A stretch of 64,000 nucleotides of DNA from CADCWK01 sp035944555 (lineage in GTDB: Bacteria; Chloroflexota; Chloroflexia; Thermomicrobiales; UBA6265): NCBI GenBank assembly GCA_035944555.1, contig DASZAY010000010.1:124001-188000 (forward strand), in the 5' to 3' direction. A program made the position numbers and the translations under genes. The notes beneath the pieces are model-generated. The model made no database searches. It was not told where the DNA came from and was given only the letters and a program-made list of their open reading frames with translations. Below, one piece after another: positions 26,953 through 36,020 of the stretch. Numbering within the stretch: position 1 is the stretch's first letter; each line of letters opens with the position of its first letter.

Positions 26953-26995
26953 CCGGAGCAACAGGCCGGAGGTTCGTGTCCTCTCAGGCGTACCA
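26953..26995 (+). repeat. Diverged direct copy of the tRNA-Arg(CCG) 3' half (possible att remnant)
   Basis: 43 bases matching tRNA-Arg positions 22909-22951 at 39 of 43 sites, from the anticodon loop through TACCA. The T stem is damaged by two of the changes. Sequence 5' of it resembles the tRNA only weakly, so no functional tRNA is likely. A 3'-end tRNA copy 4 kb from the intact gene in direct orientation is the pattern left by tRNA-site integration. No integrase lies between them. Confidence 0.7.
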
Positions 26996-27001
26996 ATCCA
27001 C

Positions 27002-27032
27002 AAAAGGCCAGGCTCGATTAGCCTGGCCTTTT
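27002..27032 (+). terminator. Terminator after the tRNA-Arg remnant
   Basis: A 13-bp perfect stem (AAAAGGCCAGGCT and its complement at 27020-27032) with a CGATT loop. The sequence is unrelated to the terminator of the intact tRNA but sits at a similar distance (7 versus 33 bases). Confidence 0.85.
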
Positions 27033-27862
27033 ATGCTTTTCCTCTAGATTGTCGGAGCCGTCTCCAACCTCGGCGTTGTCGGCTTCCTGCCCAGTGGCTG
27101 GCCGGGAAGCGACTCTCAACCTGTGCGGAAGGAATCCGGGCGGACGACAGCGGGACCGTACCTGGGTTCGTGCGTCTGCCGAACCGCGTCGCGCCGGTGA
27201 CCCTCCTGAACGCTAACGGCTCGCAGGATGCCGGGAGCCGTTCGCTTTTGATTCCGCCCGGCGGCAGTCAGATCTGGCTGCCCATCCTCGGCACTGAGCG
27301 CCTGTCAGTGATAGCGAGCAGGCCCTTGACGCAGTCGGGAGCGCCGTGGGGCTCGGGAAGCTGGCCGCTGAAACATGCCTTAGCGCCTCGGCGTGGCGGA
27401 AGCGGTCAGGGCGTTGTTCACGGACCACAACACGCGCCAGGAAGCCGATGCCTTGGCTGGTTCATCGAATGCCTGGTTGCCGGCTGAATCAACGCACGGT
27501 CCCGACGCTCTGCCCCGGCTGCAGGCGCGAACAGCGAGCGCCGGGACCGATATGAATCATGCCACCGGCTCAGTCCCCAGCTTCCCGGCTGAGGACGCCC
27601 ATGGTCCGACTGTCCTCCGTGTCTGCTCGCTCGTTACGACGAGCGTTTCCCCAGCGAGCAATTACCCGGAGGGTTCGCCCCGGGTCATTGTGGTTGTCGC
27701 CATCCGGATGGCGAAATGATCCGAGTCCGTCTCTGGCATGCACAGTGCACCTCTACCGCTTCAGGATCGCGGACGAGTCGAGACTCGCCCACACCTCAAG
27801 AGGGACACGTTCGACACCACCGTCGCCTGCCTGCTGCGAGACTGCGGGCAAACGGAGACCCG
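27033..27862. other. Gene-poor stretch with a second terminator-like hairpin
   Basis: 830 bases with no supportable gene; the open frames are short and lack family resemblance. AACGGCTC (27215-27222) pairs with GAGCCGTT (27235-27242) and is followed by CGCTTTTGATT, a weak terminator. A ribosome site (CGGAGACC) at the right end belongs to the SDR gene. Confidence 0.45.
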
Positions 27863-28879
27863 ATGCAACTCAAGCCGATCAGCGAGCAGGTTGTCGTGAT
27901 TCTCGGTGCGTCGAGCGGGATCGGGCGTGTGACCGCCCTGCTTCTCGCGGAGCGGGGAGCCAAGGTCGTCGTCGCGGCGCGCAGTGAGCCCGGGCTCGCA
28001 TCGCTCGTCGATGAGATCGTGAGCTCAGGTGGCCAGGCTGCCTACGTCGTATGTGATGTCGCGGACTTCGCCCAGGTGGAGGGCGTCGCGGCGTTCGCCG
28101 TGAGCACCTTCGGCCGCATTGATACCTGGGTCAACGTCGCCGCGGTCGCCGTCTACGCCAGCTTCGAGGAGACGTCGATCGAGGAGTTCCGGCGGGTCAT
28201 GGACGTCAACTTCATGGGCCAGGTTCATGGTGCGAAAGCGGCGCTCCCCCACCTGCGCCGCGAAGGGCGCGGCGCCATCATCGCTATCGCGTCCGTCGAG
28301 AGCATCGTCTCCCTGCCGTTGCACAGCTCCTACGCGGCATCAAAGCATGCGGTCGAGGGCGTATTCGACGCGCTCCGGCGGGAGTTGCTTGCAGAGGGGG
28401 CGCCGATTTCCATCACCAGCGTGAAGCCGGCCACGATCAACACGCCATTCTTCAACAACGCCCGGAACAAGATGGATGTGAAGCCGCAAGGTCCGCCGCC
28501 GTTCTACCAGCCGGGCGTCGTAGCGGAATGCGTGCTCTATGCGGCGGAACACCCGGTCCGTGATCTGTTCGCCGGAGGGGCCGGCAAGATGATGGTGATG
28601 AACCAGATGCTCGCACCGCGCCTCTTCGACATTGTGCTGGCGCGGGTCGGTATCCCACTGCAACGCCGCGACGAACCGGCGACGGATGGCGAGGGCAATC
28701 TCTACGCACCCCGCACGGACGATAACCGGCCCGAGGGTGACTTCAGCAAGCACGCCCTACGCTTCAGCCCCTACACCTGGGCGGAAACACACCCAAAGGG
28801 GAGGATGGCGGCCACGGCCGGAATGGTCGCCGGGACCGGTTTGCTGCTCGCACGGAACCGGCGCCGAGCGACGAGATGA
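27863..28879 (+). CDS. Short-chain dehydrogenase/reductase with C-terminal extension
   Basis: 338 residues from ATG 27863. Nucleotide motif LGASSGIGR at 14-22; catalytic Tyr157 and Lys161 in HSSYAASKHAVEG, preceded by AIASVESIV. Normal SDRs are about 250 residues. Here 80 more residues follow, ending in a hydrophobic patch (GMVAGTGLLLAR) and basic tail that could tether it to the membrane. NAD(P)-dependent oxidoreductase, substrate unknown. Flanked on both sides by non-coding DNA, so probably a single-gene unit. Confidence 0.88.
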   Translation: MQLKPISEQVVVILGASSGIGRVTALLLAERGAKVVVAARSEPGLASLVDEIVSSGGQAAYVVCDVADFAQVEGVAAFAVSTFGRIDTWVNVAAVAVYASFEETSIEEFRRVMDVNFMGQVHGAKAALPHLRREGRGAIIAIASVESIVSLPLHSSYAASKHAVEGVFDALRRELLAEGAPISITSVKPATINTPFFNNARNKMDVKPQGPPPFYQPGVVAECVLYAAEHPVRDLFAGGAGKMMVMNQMLAPRLFDIVLARVGIPLQRRDEPATDGEGNLYAPRTDDNRPEGDFSKHALRFSPYTWAETHPKGRMAATAGMVAGTGLLLARNRRRATR

Positions 28880-29652
28880 CCCTCCGTGCGGGCCGCGCCG
28901 TCCTGGTTGCAGCATGCCCCGGTCCATACGACTGGTCGGCGTAGGCAGTTCATCGCCGTACCTGCCGTTGGTGGCATTCAAGACTCAGTGGGGTTGAAGA
29001 CGACCATGCGCGGCCCGGCGCCCATCTTTACCCGTTTTGCGGCGGGGACGACATGGTCTGCTGGGCACGTCGTTCCCGCCGTCCTCGCGATACTGCTCGC
29101 CGTGAAATGGATGGTCCCAGGTTCACTCGCCGAGAGGCCCCGTCGTCCGTGTGGCGCCTGGTCCTGGCTGCACTCCCTGACATGACCAGCGGTGCCCGGG
29201 ACGACGAGCCGTCGAACGCCAGTGGGCGGGACAAGGAGATGCTAGTACCGAGCGAGGCCCAATGCACCGATCAGCACGCGTCGGTGTCATCGTGATCCGG
29301 CGCGCAGCTACCCTGACGGCCTCACAACTCCTCCGGGCTCCTTCAAGCGAGCGGTCGACACGCTCGCACCTCGCTACGAACTACCACAACGAGTCTGAAT
29401 CTGATGCGACGGCGTTACCGGCTGAACGACAACAGATCCAGATCCCCTCCCTCCGCTGCAATGACTTCTATGAGGCCCTACACGCTCGGAGCGCGGTCGT
29501 ATCCGGGAGCGAGGAGGACGTCCGAGCAGCAGCCATCGTGAGGCGGGGTGGCCACCGTCGGGACACACGACGAGCGGCGGGACATCATCCCCAACCGCCC
29601 CGGGATCCAGATCGCCCATTCAGAGTAGTCGTGACGAGAACGGGAGCGGGCT
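28880..29652. other. Gene-poor stretch with a possible iron-permease fragment
   Basis: 773 bases without a whole gene. At 29006-29115 (+) a frame reads IFTRFAAGTTWSAGHVVPAV, then LAILLAVKWMVPG. It resembles the first helix of low-affinity iron permeases but is cut off at once, so it may be a relic. The rest shows no protein-like frame. The last bases carry the ribosome site (GGGAGCGGG) of the MFS gene at 29653. Confidence 0.35.
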
Positions 29653-31056
29653 GTGTCATTGCAAACGGGGGAGACAGAGCACTCCCCTGGGTCAGAAGTG
29701 AAGCGCGGCGCCCCGTCCGGAGGCATCCTGCACTCCCTGCGGGTTCATGCCGCATTCAGACTCCTCATGCTTGGCACGCTTGCGGCCGACTCGGCCTTCT
29801 GGATGTACCAGGTTTCGGTAGGGTGGCTCGCCTTTCAGATGACAGACTCTGCCGCGTTCGTGGGGGTGGCCGGGTTCGCTGGCGGCATCCCGCTGCTCCT
29901 TGTCTCCCTGCCCGCCGGGGTGATCATCGATCGCTTCGACAAGCGGAAAATCCTCCTCGCGGCGCAGATCGGCGTGATGCTGGTTGCCGCCACCTTCGCC
30001 GTTCTTGTTGGCACCGGTTCGATCGGGCGGGTGCAGATGTTGGCGCTCGTGGCCACCTACGGAACGCTCATGGCGTTCGTCTTCTCAACCCGGACGACGA
30101 TGGTTCCGTCCCTCGTTGACCGCCACAATCTTCCGAACGCGGTGGCGCTGAACTCGGCGGCCCACAACTCCACTCGTGTCATTGGACCATCGCTCGCCGG
30201 CATCCTGATCGGCGTTCTCGGGGTCGCGGAAACCTTTGCCGTCGCCGCCACGCTGCAGGCCCTGGCGCTCCTCGCCACGATGCGGCTCCCGCGGCTGGCA
30301 CGAGAAGCAACCACCGGCGGCGGAGCCCTGTGGTCGGGTCTCACAGTCGGGTTCCGGGTCGTCGCGAAGCAACGGTATCTCACCGCCCTGATCGTGCTGG
30401 CGCTGGCGCCTGCGGTTCTCGTCATGCCGTACATCAACCTCATGCCGGTCTTCGCTCGTGAGGTGCTCGACCTCGGCTCGTCAGGCCTCGGTATCCTCCT
30501 GGCCAGCACAGGCCTGGGTACGGTGGCCGGTTCGCTCGCGCTTGCTCGCATCGGGCCCGGACTGACTGGGTCCCGAAACCAGATCTTCACCGCCCTCATC
30601 TTCGCCGCCTGTATCCTCGCCTTCGCGGCATCCCCGGCAGTGGCGGTCGCCGTGCCATTGCTGTTCATGGCCGGCGCGGTCAGCTCATCGTTTTTCGCGA
30701 TGAACCAGACAGCCCTGCAACTGAGCGTGGAGGACGAGGTTCGCGGACGGGTTCTTTCCATCTATCAACTGACGTGGGGGGCGTTGCCATTCGGGCAGCT
30801 CCTGGTCGGCATCCTTGCTGGTCGGCTTGGACCGCCGATGGCGCTAGGCATCTCCTGTCTGCTGGCGATGATCAGTATCCTGGCGATCTCCTACCGGTTT
30901 CCCTCTCTATGGGTAAGGTCGATGCGGCAACGGGAGCCTGCCGGGTCCATCGACCCTGTTGGAGCTGGGCCAGGTAGCGGGGGCGACGTGCGACCGAAGC
31001 AGGAGAGTCCGGTGCTGGACGATCTCGACGCGGACCGTGTGGCGTCCAGCGCGTGA
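29653..31056 (+). CDS. MFS exporter (EntS/MFS_3-like)
   Basis: 467 residues from GTG 29653. Twelve hydrophobic segments; the cytoplasmic loop after TM2 reads IIDRFDKRKILLAAQ, and NAVALNSAAHNSTRVIGPSL in the TM4-5 region is characteristic of the MFS_3 (enterobactin exporter-like) group. The C-terminal tail is hydrophilic. Probably exports a siderophore-like or other small molecule. No regulator adjoins it on the same strand. Downstream is a DUF421 relic. Confidence 0.88.
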   Translation: MSLQTGETEHSPGSEVKRGAPSGGILHSLRVHAAFRLLMLGTLAADSAFWMYQVSVGWLAFQMTDSAAFVGVAGFAGGIPLLLVSLPAGVIIDRFDKRKILLAAQIGVMLVAATFAVLVGTGSIGRVQMLALVATYGTLMAFVFSTRTTMVPSLVDRHNLPNAVALNSAAHNSTRVIGPSLAGILIGVLGVAETFAVAATLQALALLATMRLPRLAREATTGGGALWSGLTVGFRVVAKQRYLTALIVLALAPAVLVMPYINLMPVFAREVLDLGSSGLGILLASTGLGTVAGSLALARIGPGLTGSRNQIFTALIFAACILAFAASPAVAVAVPLLFMAGAVSSSFFAMNQTALQLSVEDEVRGRVLSIYQLTWGALPFGQLLVGILAGRLGPPMALGISCLLAMISILAISYRFPSLWVRSMRQREPAGSIDPVGAGPGSGGDVRPKQESPVLDDLDADRVASSA

Positions 31057-31277
31057 GGTACCCCTTGTGGACCGGGATCCTCTCTGGCCCGGTCCCGGGG
31101 GACGGGATAGCAGCAGCGAGCGGCGACCAATGAGCGCATCGCCTGGGCGCGCAATGGGCATGGTGGTCGTGGCGATATCCGTTGGCTTGCCACGATACGC
31201 CGAACCTTGCGTCGTCGCAGCTTTCGGACAGATCGTTCAGTCCCACTCGTCGCACCGGGGAAACGCGTCGAAAGAAG

Positions 31278-31521
31278 CTCCGCTTCAGCGGCGGTGAGGC
31301 TCGTGACGGCGTCGCCCTCAGGGCGCTCCGACCGAATGCCACCGCGATCGTCGGCCTCCGCCTTGCCGAGCGTCGCCCGCCGGCGCAGACGTCACCGTTC
31401 GCCCTCGTCGCAGCGGTCGTCGCCGGGACGATCATTGGTCCGATTCCCGATGTGACCACGACGCGTTGCCTGGCCGGTGCGACGGTCCCACCGATTCTGG
31501 TCGGGCGTTTCCTTAGGTGGC
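31278..31521 (+). pseudogene. DUF421 (YetF) gene fragment
   Basis: The frame reads LRFSGGEARDGVALRAL, then NATAIVGLRLAERRPPAQTS and AAVVAGTIIGPIPDVTTTRC. It tracks, residue for residue, the first 90 residues of the intact DUF421 gene at 43144-43677 (LFSGGEELGWVALKAF, then ATAIIGFRLGERRTLAQMS). The match stops near FLRWRF and the cytoplasmic domain is missing. Nucleotide similarity is also plain. It is a truncated, diverged paralogue. Confidence 0.75.
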
Positions 31522-31570
31522 GATTCGGGCGTCCGGACGTATCGCCCAATAGTCGCAGGCCCCCAGTCCA

Positions 31571-33175
31571 TCAAGCCGACGGTACGCGCCGTCCTTCCGG
31601 GTCGCCGGACACCTCGTCGCTGGGGGTCCAGAGCACGCCCACCTCGATGCCCTCGTCAGATGTCAGCGGCGTCTCCCGGATGAGGAACGCGAGCAGCGCC
31701 ATAGCGATCATCAGCGGCACGACCAGCAGGAAGATCGGCGTCAACGCCTCGTTGTAGGACACCGTGACGGCGTCCCGGGCCGGGCCGGCGAACGTCCGCA
31801 CCAACTGTGGCGTCAGCGAGCTCACCTCCTCCGTGCCCGCATCACCCGGCAGGCGGTTCCGCAGTTCGGCCGTCAGTCGGCCGGTGAAGAACGCCCCCAC
31901 CGCCGCCGCCCCGAACGACGCGCCGATCTCCCGGAAGAAGTTGTTGGCGGCCGTCGCCGTGCCGACCTCCCGGACCGGGAACGCCGACTGGGCAACCAGG
32001 ACGACGTTCTGGGCACCGAACCCCACACCGGCGCCGAGCAGGAACAGGTAGATGGTCGCCAGCCACGTCGGCGTCGAGACGGTGAGCGTGGACAGGAGCA
32101 GCAGCGCGACGGCCGTGAGCGCCGGGCTCGTGAACAGCATCCACTTGTAGCGGCCCGTCCGGCTGACCAGCACGCCCGTGGGCATGATGGTCAGCATCAG
32201 GCCGATGACCAGGGGGATGATCAGCAGGCCCGCCTCGGTCGCGTCGTAGCCCCGGGCCATCTGCAGATAGGTCGGGAAGTACCCCATCACGCCGAACATC
32301 GCGACGGTCAGGGCGAGGCCGATGACGGTCGCCACGACGAAGTTGCGGCTCCGGAACAGGGAGAGCGGGAGGATCGGGTTGGCGGCCCGGCGCTCCACCG
32401 CGATGAAGGCTCCAAGCGCGACGACGGCCAGGGCGCTCAGGCCGAGGATCTGGAGCGATCCCCAGTCGTGGGTACGGCCACCGGTCGCCGTGATCACGAC
32501 CACCGCGGTGACCGCGACGGAGAGCGCGACGAACCCCGCCGTGTCGAAGGTGAAGCGGGCCGGACGACGCGTCCGGGGCAGAAAGCGCCAGGCAGCGACC
32601 ATCGCCAGCAGGCCGAGCGGCACATTGATCCAGAATGCCCAGCGCCAGCCGATCCCCTCCGTCAACCAGCCGCCGATCAGTGGCCCGGCCACGGCCGAGA
32701 CAACCGCGATCCCGCCGATGGCGCTCATGTACGTGCTCCGCTCCCGCAGCGGGACGAGGTCGGCGACGATCGCCTGCGCCAGGATGATCAGCCCACCGCC
32801 GCCCAGCCCCTGGATAGCGCGAGCGGTGATCAGGGTCGGCATCGCGTCGGCAAGCCCACCGAGCACCGAGCCACCGATGAACAACGCCAGTGCGCCGAGA
32901 AAGAGCAGTCGCCGCCCGATCAGATCCCCGACCTTGCCGTAAACGGGCATCACGATCGTCGCGGCAAGGATGTAGGCCGTCGGCACCCAGAGCATCTGCT
33001 CCAGCCCCTGGAGCTCCCCGACGATCGTCGGCAGCGCGGCGCTGAAGATGATCTGGTCCAGGCTCGCAAGGAGCATGGCCACCAGCAGACTGACGTAGAC
33101 AAGGGCAAAGTGGCGGGACTTGGCGACGGGAGTCAGGTGATCAGCGTCAGGGGTCACGTCCGTGTTCGAGGTCAC
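31571..33175 (-). CDS. MFS drug exporter, DHA2 (EmrB/QacA) family
   Basis: 534 residues from GTG 33175, with about 14 hydrophobic segments, as in DHA2 transporters. Diagnostic motifs: LDQIIFSAALPTIVGEL in TM1, GKVGDLIGRRLLFLGAL (motif A), and AVAGPLIGGWLTEGIGWRWA (motif C), followed by FWINVPLG. Proton-driven multidrug export is the likely role. It lies 92 bases downstream of the flavoprotein-methyltransferase gene on the same strand and may be the third gene of the Rrf2 operon, exporting or detoxifying the same compound. Confidence 0.9.
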   Translation of the reverse strand: MTSNTDVTPDADHLTPVAKSRHFALVYVSLLVAMLLASLDQIIFSAALPTIVGELQGLEQMLWVPTAYILAATIVMPVYGKVGDLIGRRLLFLGALALFIGGSVLGGLADAMPTLITARAIQGLGGGGLIILAQAIVADLVPLRERSTYMSAIGGIAVVSAVAGPLIGGWLTEGIGWRWAFWINVPLGLLAMVAAWRFLPRTRRPARFTFDTAGFVALSVAVTAVVVITATGGRTHDWGSLQILGLSALAVVALGAFIAVERRAANPILPLSLFRSRNFVVATVIGLALTVAMFGVMGYFPTYLQMARGYDATEAGLLIIPLVIGLMLTIMPTGVLVSRTGRYKWMLFTSPALTAVALLLLSTLTVSTPTWLATIYLFLLGAGVGFGAQNVVLVAQSAFPVREVGTATAANNFFREIGASFGAAAVGAFFTGRLTAELRNRLPGDAGTEEVSSLTPQLVRTFAGPARDAVTVSYNEALTPIFLLVVPLMIAMALLAFLIRETPLTSDEGIEVGVLWTPSDEVSGDPEGRRVPSA

Positions 33176-33267
33176 GGGTGGGGCCCTCGTGGTTTTCAGG
33201 GGTCGTCGAAGCAGCGGGCGGATCCACGATCTCGCCCACACGCCGCCTCGGCTCCGTCGCGTCGTGG

Positions 33268-35046
33268 TCAGTCGGTGACGGGTGGGCGATCGCCGGAATC
33301 GAGCCCTTCGCGCCGGCGCAGCCGCACGACGACGTCGTGCAGCGGCACCTGCCGACCGTCCGGCACGGCAACGACCCGAGTCGCTTCGTCGGCCGTGACG
33401 ACTTCCCAGGCAATGGGATCAAATCGCGCCGAGATGGCCGCCGCGGTGGACGTCGCCTTCTCGGGCGGCCCGTCGTGCCCGTGCCCTTCGCCGTGGGTAT
33501 GGCTGTGAGTGTGATGGTGGTGATGGAGATGACCGACGATCAGCAGGGTGCCGCCGGGCGCGACCCAGGAGGCGAGGTGCTCGTAGAAGTCGAGTTGGGG
33601 CATCGTCGGATGGGCGTAGTGCGTGGTCACGAGGTCGAAGGTGCGTCCCGGCACCCAGCGCTCCAGGTCCGCCTCCACCCACTCCACCCGCCTGTTGACC
33701 TCGGTGGGGTGCGTCGCTTCGGCATGCGCTCGTGCCTGCGCCAGGACCGTGGTGGAGATGTCCGTCGCGGTCACCCGCCAGCCACTGGCGGCGAGCCACA
33801 TGGCCTCGGCACCGGCCCCGCTGCCGGCATCGAGCGCGGTGCCCGGGGTCAGGTCACGGGTCTCGCGTGTCAGGTAGGGATTGACGGGGTGCTGGTAGGC
33901 CGGCGCCGCTGCTCCGCCATGCTCGGCGCCATGCCCGACGCTCTTCCCCGGTCCGGGCCGGGAGGCCGACCGGGCCTGCCAGTGCTGTTCCCAGTACGCC
34001 TTGTCGAAGGTCTGCGCCGGCGCGTGGTCGGCGGGCCGAGTGGCTGGGGTAATCCGAGCATCGCCCGCCTCGCGATCAGCAACCTCCCGATCGGCGACGG
34101 CCCGGTCCGCGTCGGCCATGACCAGCATCGCGCTGATGTGCTGGGCCGCGAGCGCCCCGGCGGCCGCGGCGGCGCCGACCTGCGCCGACAGGTTCGACGC
34201 GTTGCCAGCGGCCCAGACGCCGGGCACCGACGTCACGCCGAAGGAGTCCGCCTCGATGCAGGCACCGGCCGGGTGCTCGGCGAGCTGGATACCGATCCCG
34301 GCGAACAGCTCGGCACGGGCGACCATGCGCGGCGCCACGACGACGACGTCGACCTCGACGCGTGCCGGGTCATCGGCCAGGCGAACTCCGGCGATCCGGT
34401 CCTCGACGACCTCAACGGCCACGACTTCCCCGGGGACGACCCTGATGCCCAGCGCGTCGAATCGCGCCCGGTCGCTGGCCTCCAGCACATGGTCCTGCTC
34501 GAAGAAGGTGACGTGATCGGTGAGCTGCCGGAACACCAGGGCCTGGTGGACCGACATGGGCCCGGACGCGATCACGCCGATCCGCCGGTCGCGCATCTCC
34601 CAGCCGTGACAGTAGGGACAGTGCAGCACGTCCCGCCCCCACCGCTCACGTACGCCCGATATATCGGGCAGTTCGTCGACCAGACCCGTCGCGATCAGCA
34701 GACGGCGTCCGTGGAGGACCTGGCCGTCACGGAGGGTGACCGTGAACGCGTCCATCGTGCCCGAAACCTGAACGACCTCCCCATTCACGATCGTGGCGCC
34801 GTAGCTCTGAGCTTCCCTCCGTCCTCGCGACATAAACTCCGACGGGCTCATCCCCTCCCGGGCCAGCAATCCATGCACACCGTCTGCGGGAGCGTTTCGC
34901 GGCGACCCGGCGTCGACCACGACGACGCTGCGGCGCACCCGGGCAAGCACCCGGGCAAGCATCAGGGCTGCGCTCAGCCCCGCGGCACCGCCCCCGATGA
35001 CAATGACATCGACTGCCGTCTTGGCGGCGGATTCATCGATAGACAT
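33268..35046 (-). CDS. Fusion of thioredoxin-reductase-like flavoprotein and SAM methyltransferase
   Basis: 592 residues from ATG 35046 (AAAGGAAC upstream). Residues 1-330 are a TrxR-like FAD/NAD(P) domain: VIVIGGGAAGLSAAL, redox pair CPYC at 143-146 (HCPYCHGWE), and ASGPMSVHQAL where the NADP motif should be GxGxxA. Residues about 365-592 are a class I methyltransferase: YWEQHW, motif I LDAGSGAGAEAMWLA near 403, then DLVTTHYAHPTM. Around 503-525 lies a run with 12 histidines in about 20 residues, a probable metal-binding loop. Fusions of this kind are known from database names but not characterised, to my knowledge. Sits under an Rrf2 regulator. Confidence 0.9.
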   Translation of the reverse strand: MSIDESAAKTAVDVIVIGGGAAGLSAALMLARVLARVRRSVVVVDAGSPRNAPADGVHGLLAREGMSPSEFMSRGRREAQSYGATIVNGEVVQVSGTMDAFTVTLRDGQVLHGRRLLIATGLVDELPDISGVRERWGRDVLHCPYCHGWEMRDRRIGVIASGPMSVHQALVFRQLTDHVTFFEQDHVLEASDRARFDALGIRVVPGEVVAVEVVEDRIAGVRLADDPARVEVDVVVVAPRMVARAELFAGIGIQLAEHPAGACIEADSFGVTSVPGVWAAGNASNLSAQVGAAAAAGALAAQHISAMLVMADADRAVADREVADREAGDARITPATRPADHAPAQTFDKAYWEQHWQARSASRPGPGKSVGHGAEHGGAAAPAYQHPVNPYLTRETRDLTPGTALDAGSGAGAEAMWLAASGWRVTATDISTTVLAQARAHAEATHPTEVNRRVEWVEADLERWVPGRTFDLVTTHYAHPTMPQLDFYEHLASWVAPGGTLLIVGHLHHHHHTHSHTHGEGHGHDGPPEKATSTAAAISARFDPIAWEVVTADEATRVVAVPDGRQVPLHDVVVRLRRREGLDSGDRPPVTD

Positions 35047-35145
35047 AACGGTAGTTCCTTTCAGCGGACACACCGAACCCTCCTCTCGCTGAGGCCGGTC
35101 GGTGCGCTATCCGGTTGCCGATGGGGATGAGAGGGAGCGGGCGGA

Positions 35146-35613
35146 CTAGCCGGTTGGCACGTCCGTCAGGCCCGGCGGCCGGGCATCCGGTCTGACCCGG
35201 CGATGGACATCCCGCGACAGGTCGGCCAGGGTGTAATCCCCGAGCCGTCGCATCAGGAGCGCATGCGCCTCCGCGTGGTAGCTGTCGAGCGCGTCGTTGA
35301 CCACCGCCTGGATCTGGCAGCCGTGGCTCCCGATCTCGGGATCGGTGATCAACTCGCCGGGATCAGCCAACACCTCGTAGATCCGCCGCAACGTGACGTC
35401 GCCCGGTGGCTGCGCCAGTGTCCAGCCACCGCCGTGCCCTTTGGTGGACGCGACGATGCCCGCCTCGCGGAGACCGGCCATCGCCCGACGAACCACGACG
35501 GGATTCGTCTGGAGATGCGTGGCCATGGCTTCCGAAGTCGTCGGGCGCGTGCCCGCCTCGGTCAGGTGAGCAAGGACATGCAGGGCAACGGAGAACTTCC
35601 CATCTCGTCTCAT
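35146..35613 (-). CDS. Rrf2-family transcriptional regulator
   Basis: 155 residues. Winged helix MRRDGKFSVALHVLAHLTEA, then NPVVVRRAMAGLREAGIVAS and KGHGGGWTLAQPPGDVTLRR is textbook Rrf2. Only one cysteine (Cys99, SHGCQIQ) is present, so no IscR-type cluster; it may sense by a thiol or another ligand. ATG 35613 sits inside a 13-bp inverted repeat that also contains the promoter -10, which implies tight autoregulation and a leaderless mRNA. The flavoprotein-methyltransferase starts 100 bases downstream. Confidence 0.9.
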   Translation of the reverse strand: MRRDGKFSVALHVLAHLTEAGTRPTTSEAMATHLQTNPVVVRRAMAGLREAGIVASTKGHGGGWTLAQPPGDVTLRRIYEVLADPGELITDPEIGSHGCQIQAVVNDALDSYHAEAHALLMRRLGDYTLADLSRDVHRRVRPDARPPGLTDVPTG

Positions 35614-35648
35614 GTAACAATATTAGTTACATGAGACGCCGGTGTCAA
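35606..35648 (-). promoter_or_regulatory. Consensus promoter with overlapping operator for the Rrf2 operon (leaderless)
   Basis: On the minus strand TTGACA (35643-35648), a spacer of exactly 17 and TAATAT (35620-35625) stand six bases before the ATG at 35613. Transcription should therefore start at or next to the start codon. A perfect inverted repeat, CGTCTCATGTAAC-N7-GTTACATGAGACG (35606-35618 and 35626-35638), brackets the -10 and covers the ATG. Binding there would block polymerase. The sequence facts are direct; Rrf2 as binder is inference. Confidence 0.8.
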
Positions 35649-35810
35649 GAAGTCGTCGGGGTACGTCGCGTTGTCCCGCCCAATAGTTGGTCCCCGCGAC
35701 CCTTCGATGACACAGGCGCCTGACCTCCGTCCAGTGGCAACAACACCGGATCCCGCCTCCAATCGACCACGCCTGGCAGCAAGGCCAACACGCCACCGAT
35801 GACCCATGCC

Positions 35811-36020
35811 TCATCGAATCCCTGATCCCTCGGTGACCGTGGCGTCGCCAGCAGATATCTCCCCAGCACCGAGGAGGGCGACGAGAATTGCTACGCCAAT
35901 GGCGGATGCCACCTGTCGCCCGGTATTGATCACGCCGGTGGCGGCAGATGATTGCGGCATTGGCACGGCGGTGGTTCCACTCGCGATCATGGTGGAGAAC
36001 GCCAATCCGTTCCCGATGCC
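35811..36020 (-). pseudogene. C-terminal fragment of an MFS transporter
   Basis: The frame reads GGIGNGLAFSTMIASGTTAV, then QSSAATGVINTGRQVASAIG and VAILVALLG, the TM11-TM12 region of a DHA-type exporter (SGVxNTxRQxGxAxG). Upstream residues in the frame have no resemblance to the family, and opposite-strand transposase-like sequence begins at about 36018. The exporter gene was probably interrupted there. Confidence 0.6.

Noticed and set aside
26777..27487. 236-codon open frame on the plus strand across the tRNA remnant
   Set aside because: It runs through the tRNA-like repeat and the terminator and has no family resemblance.
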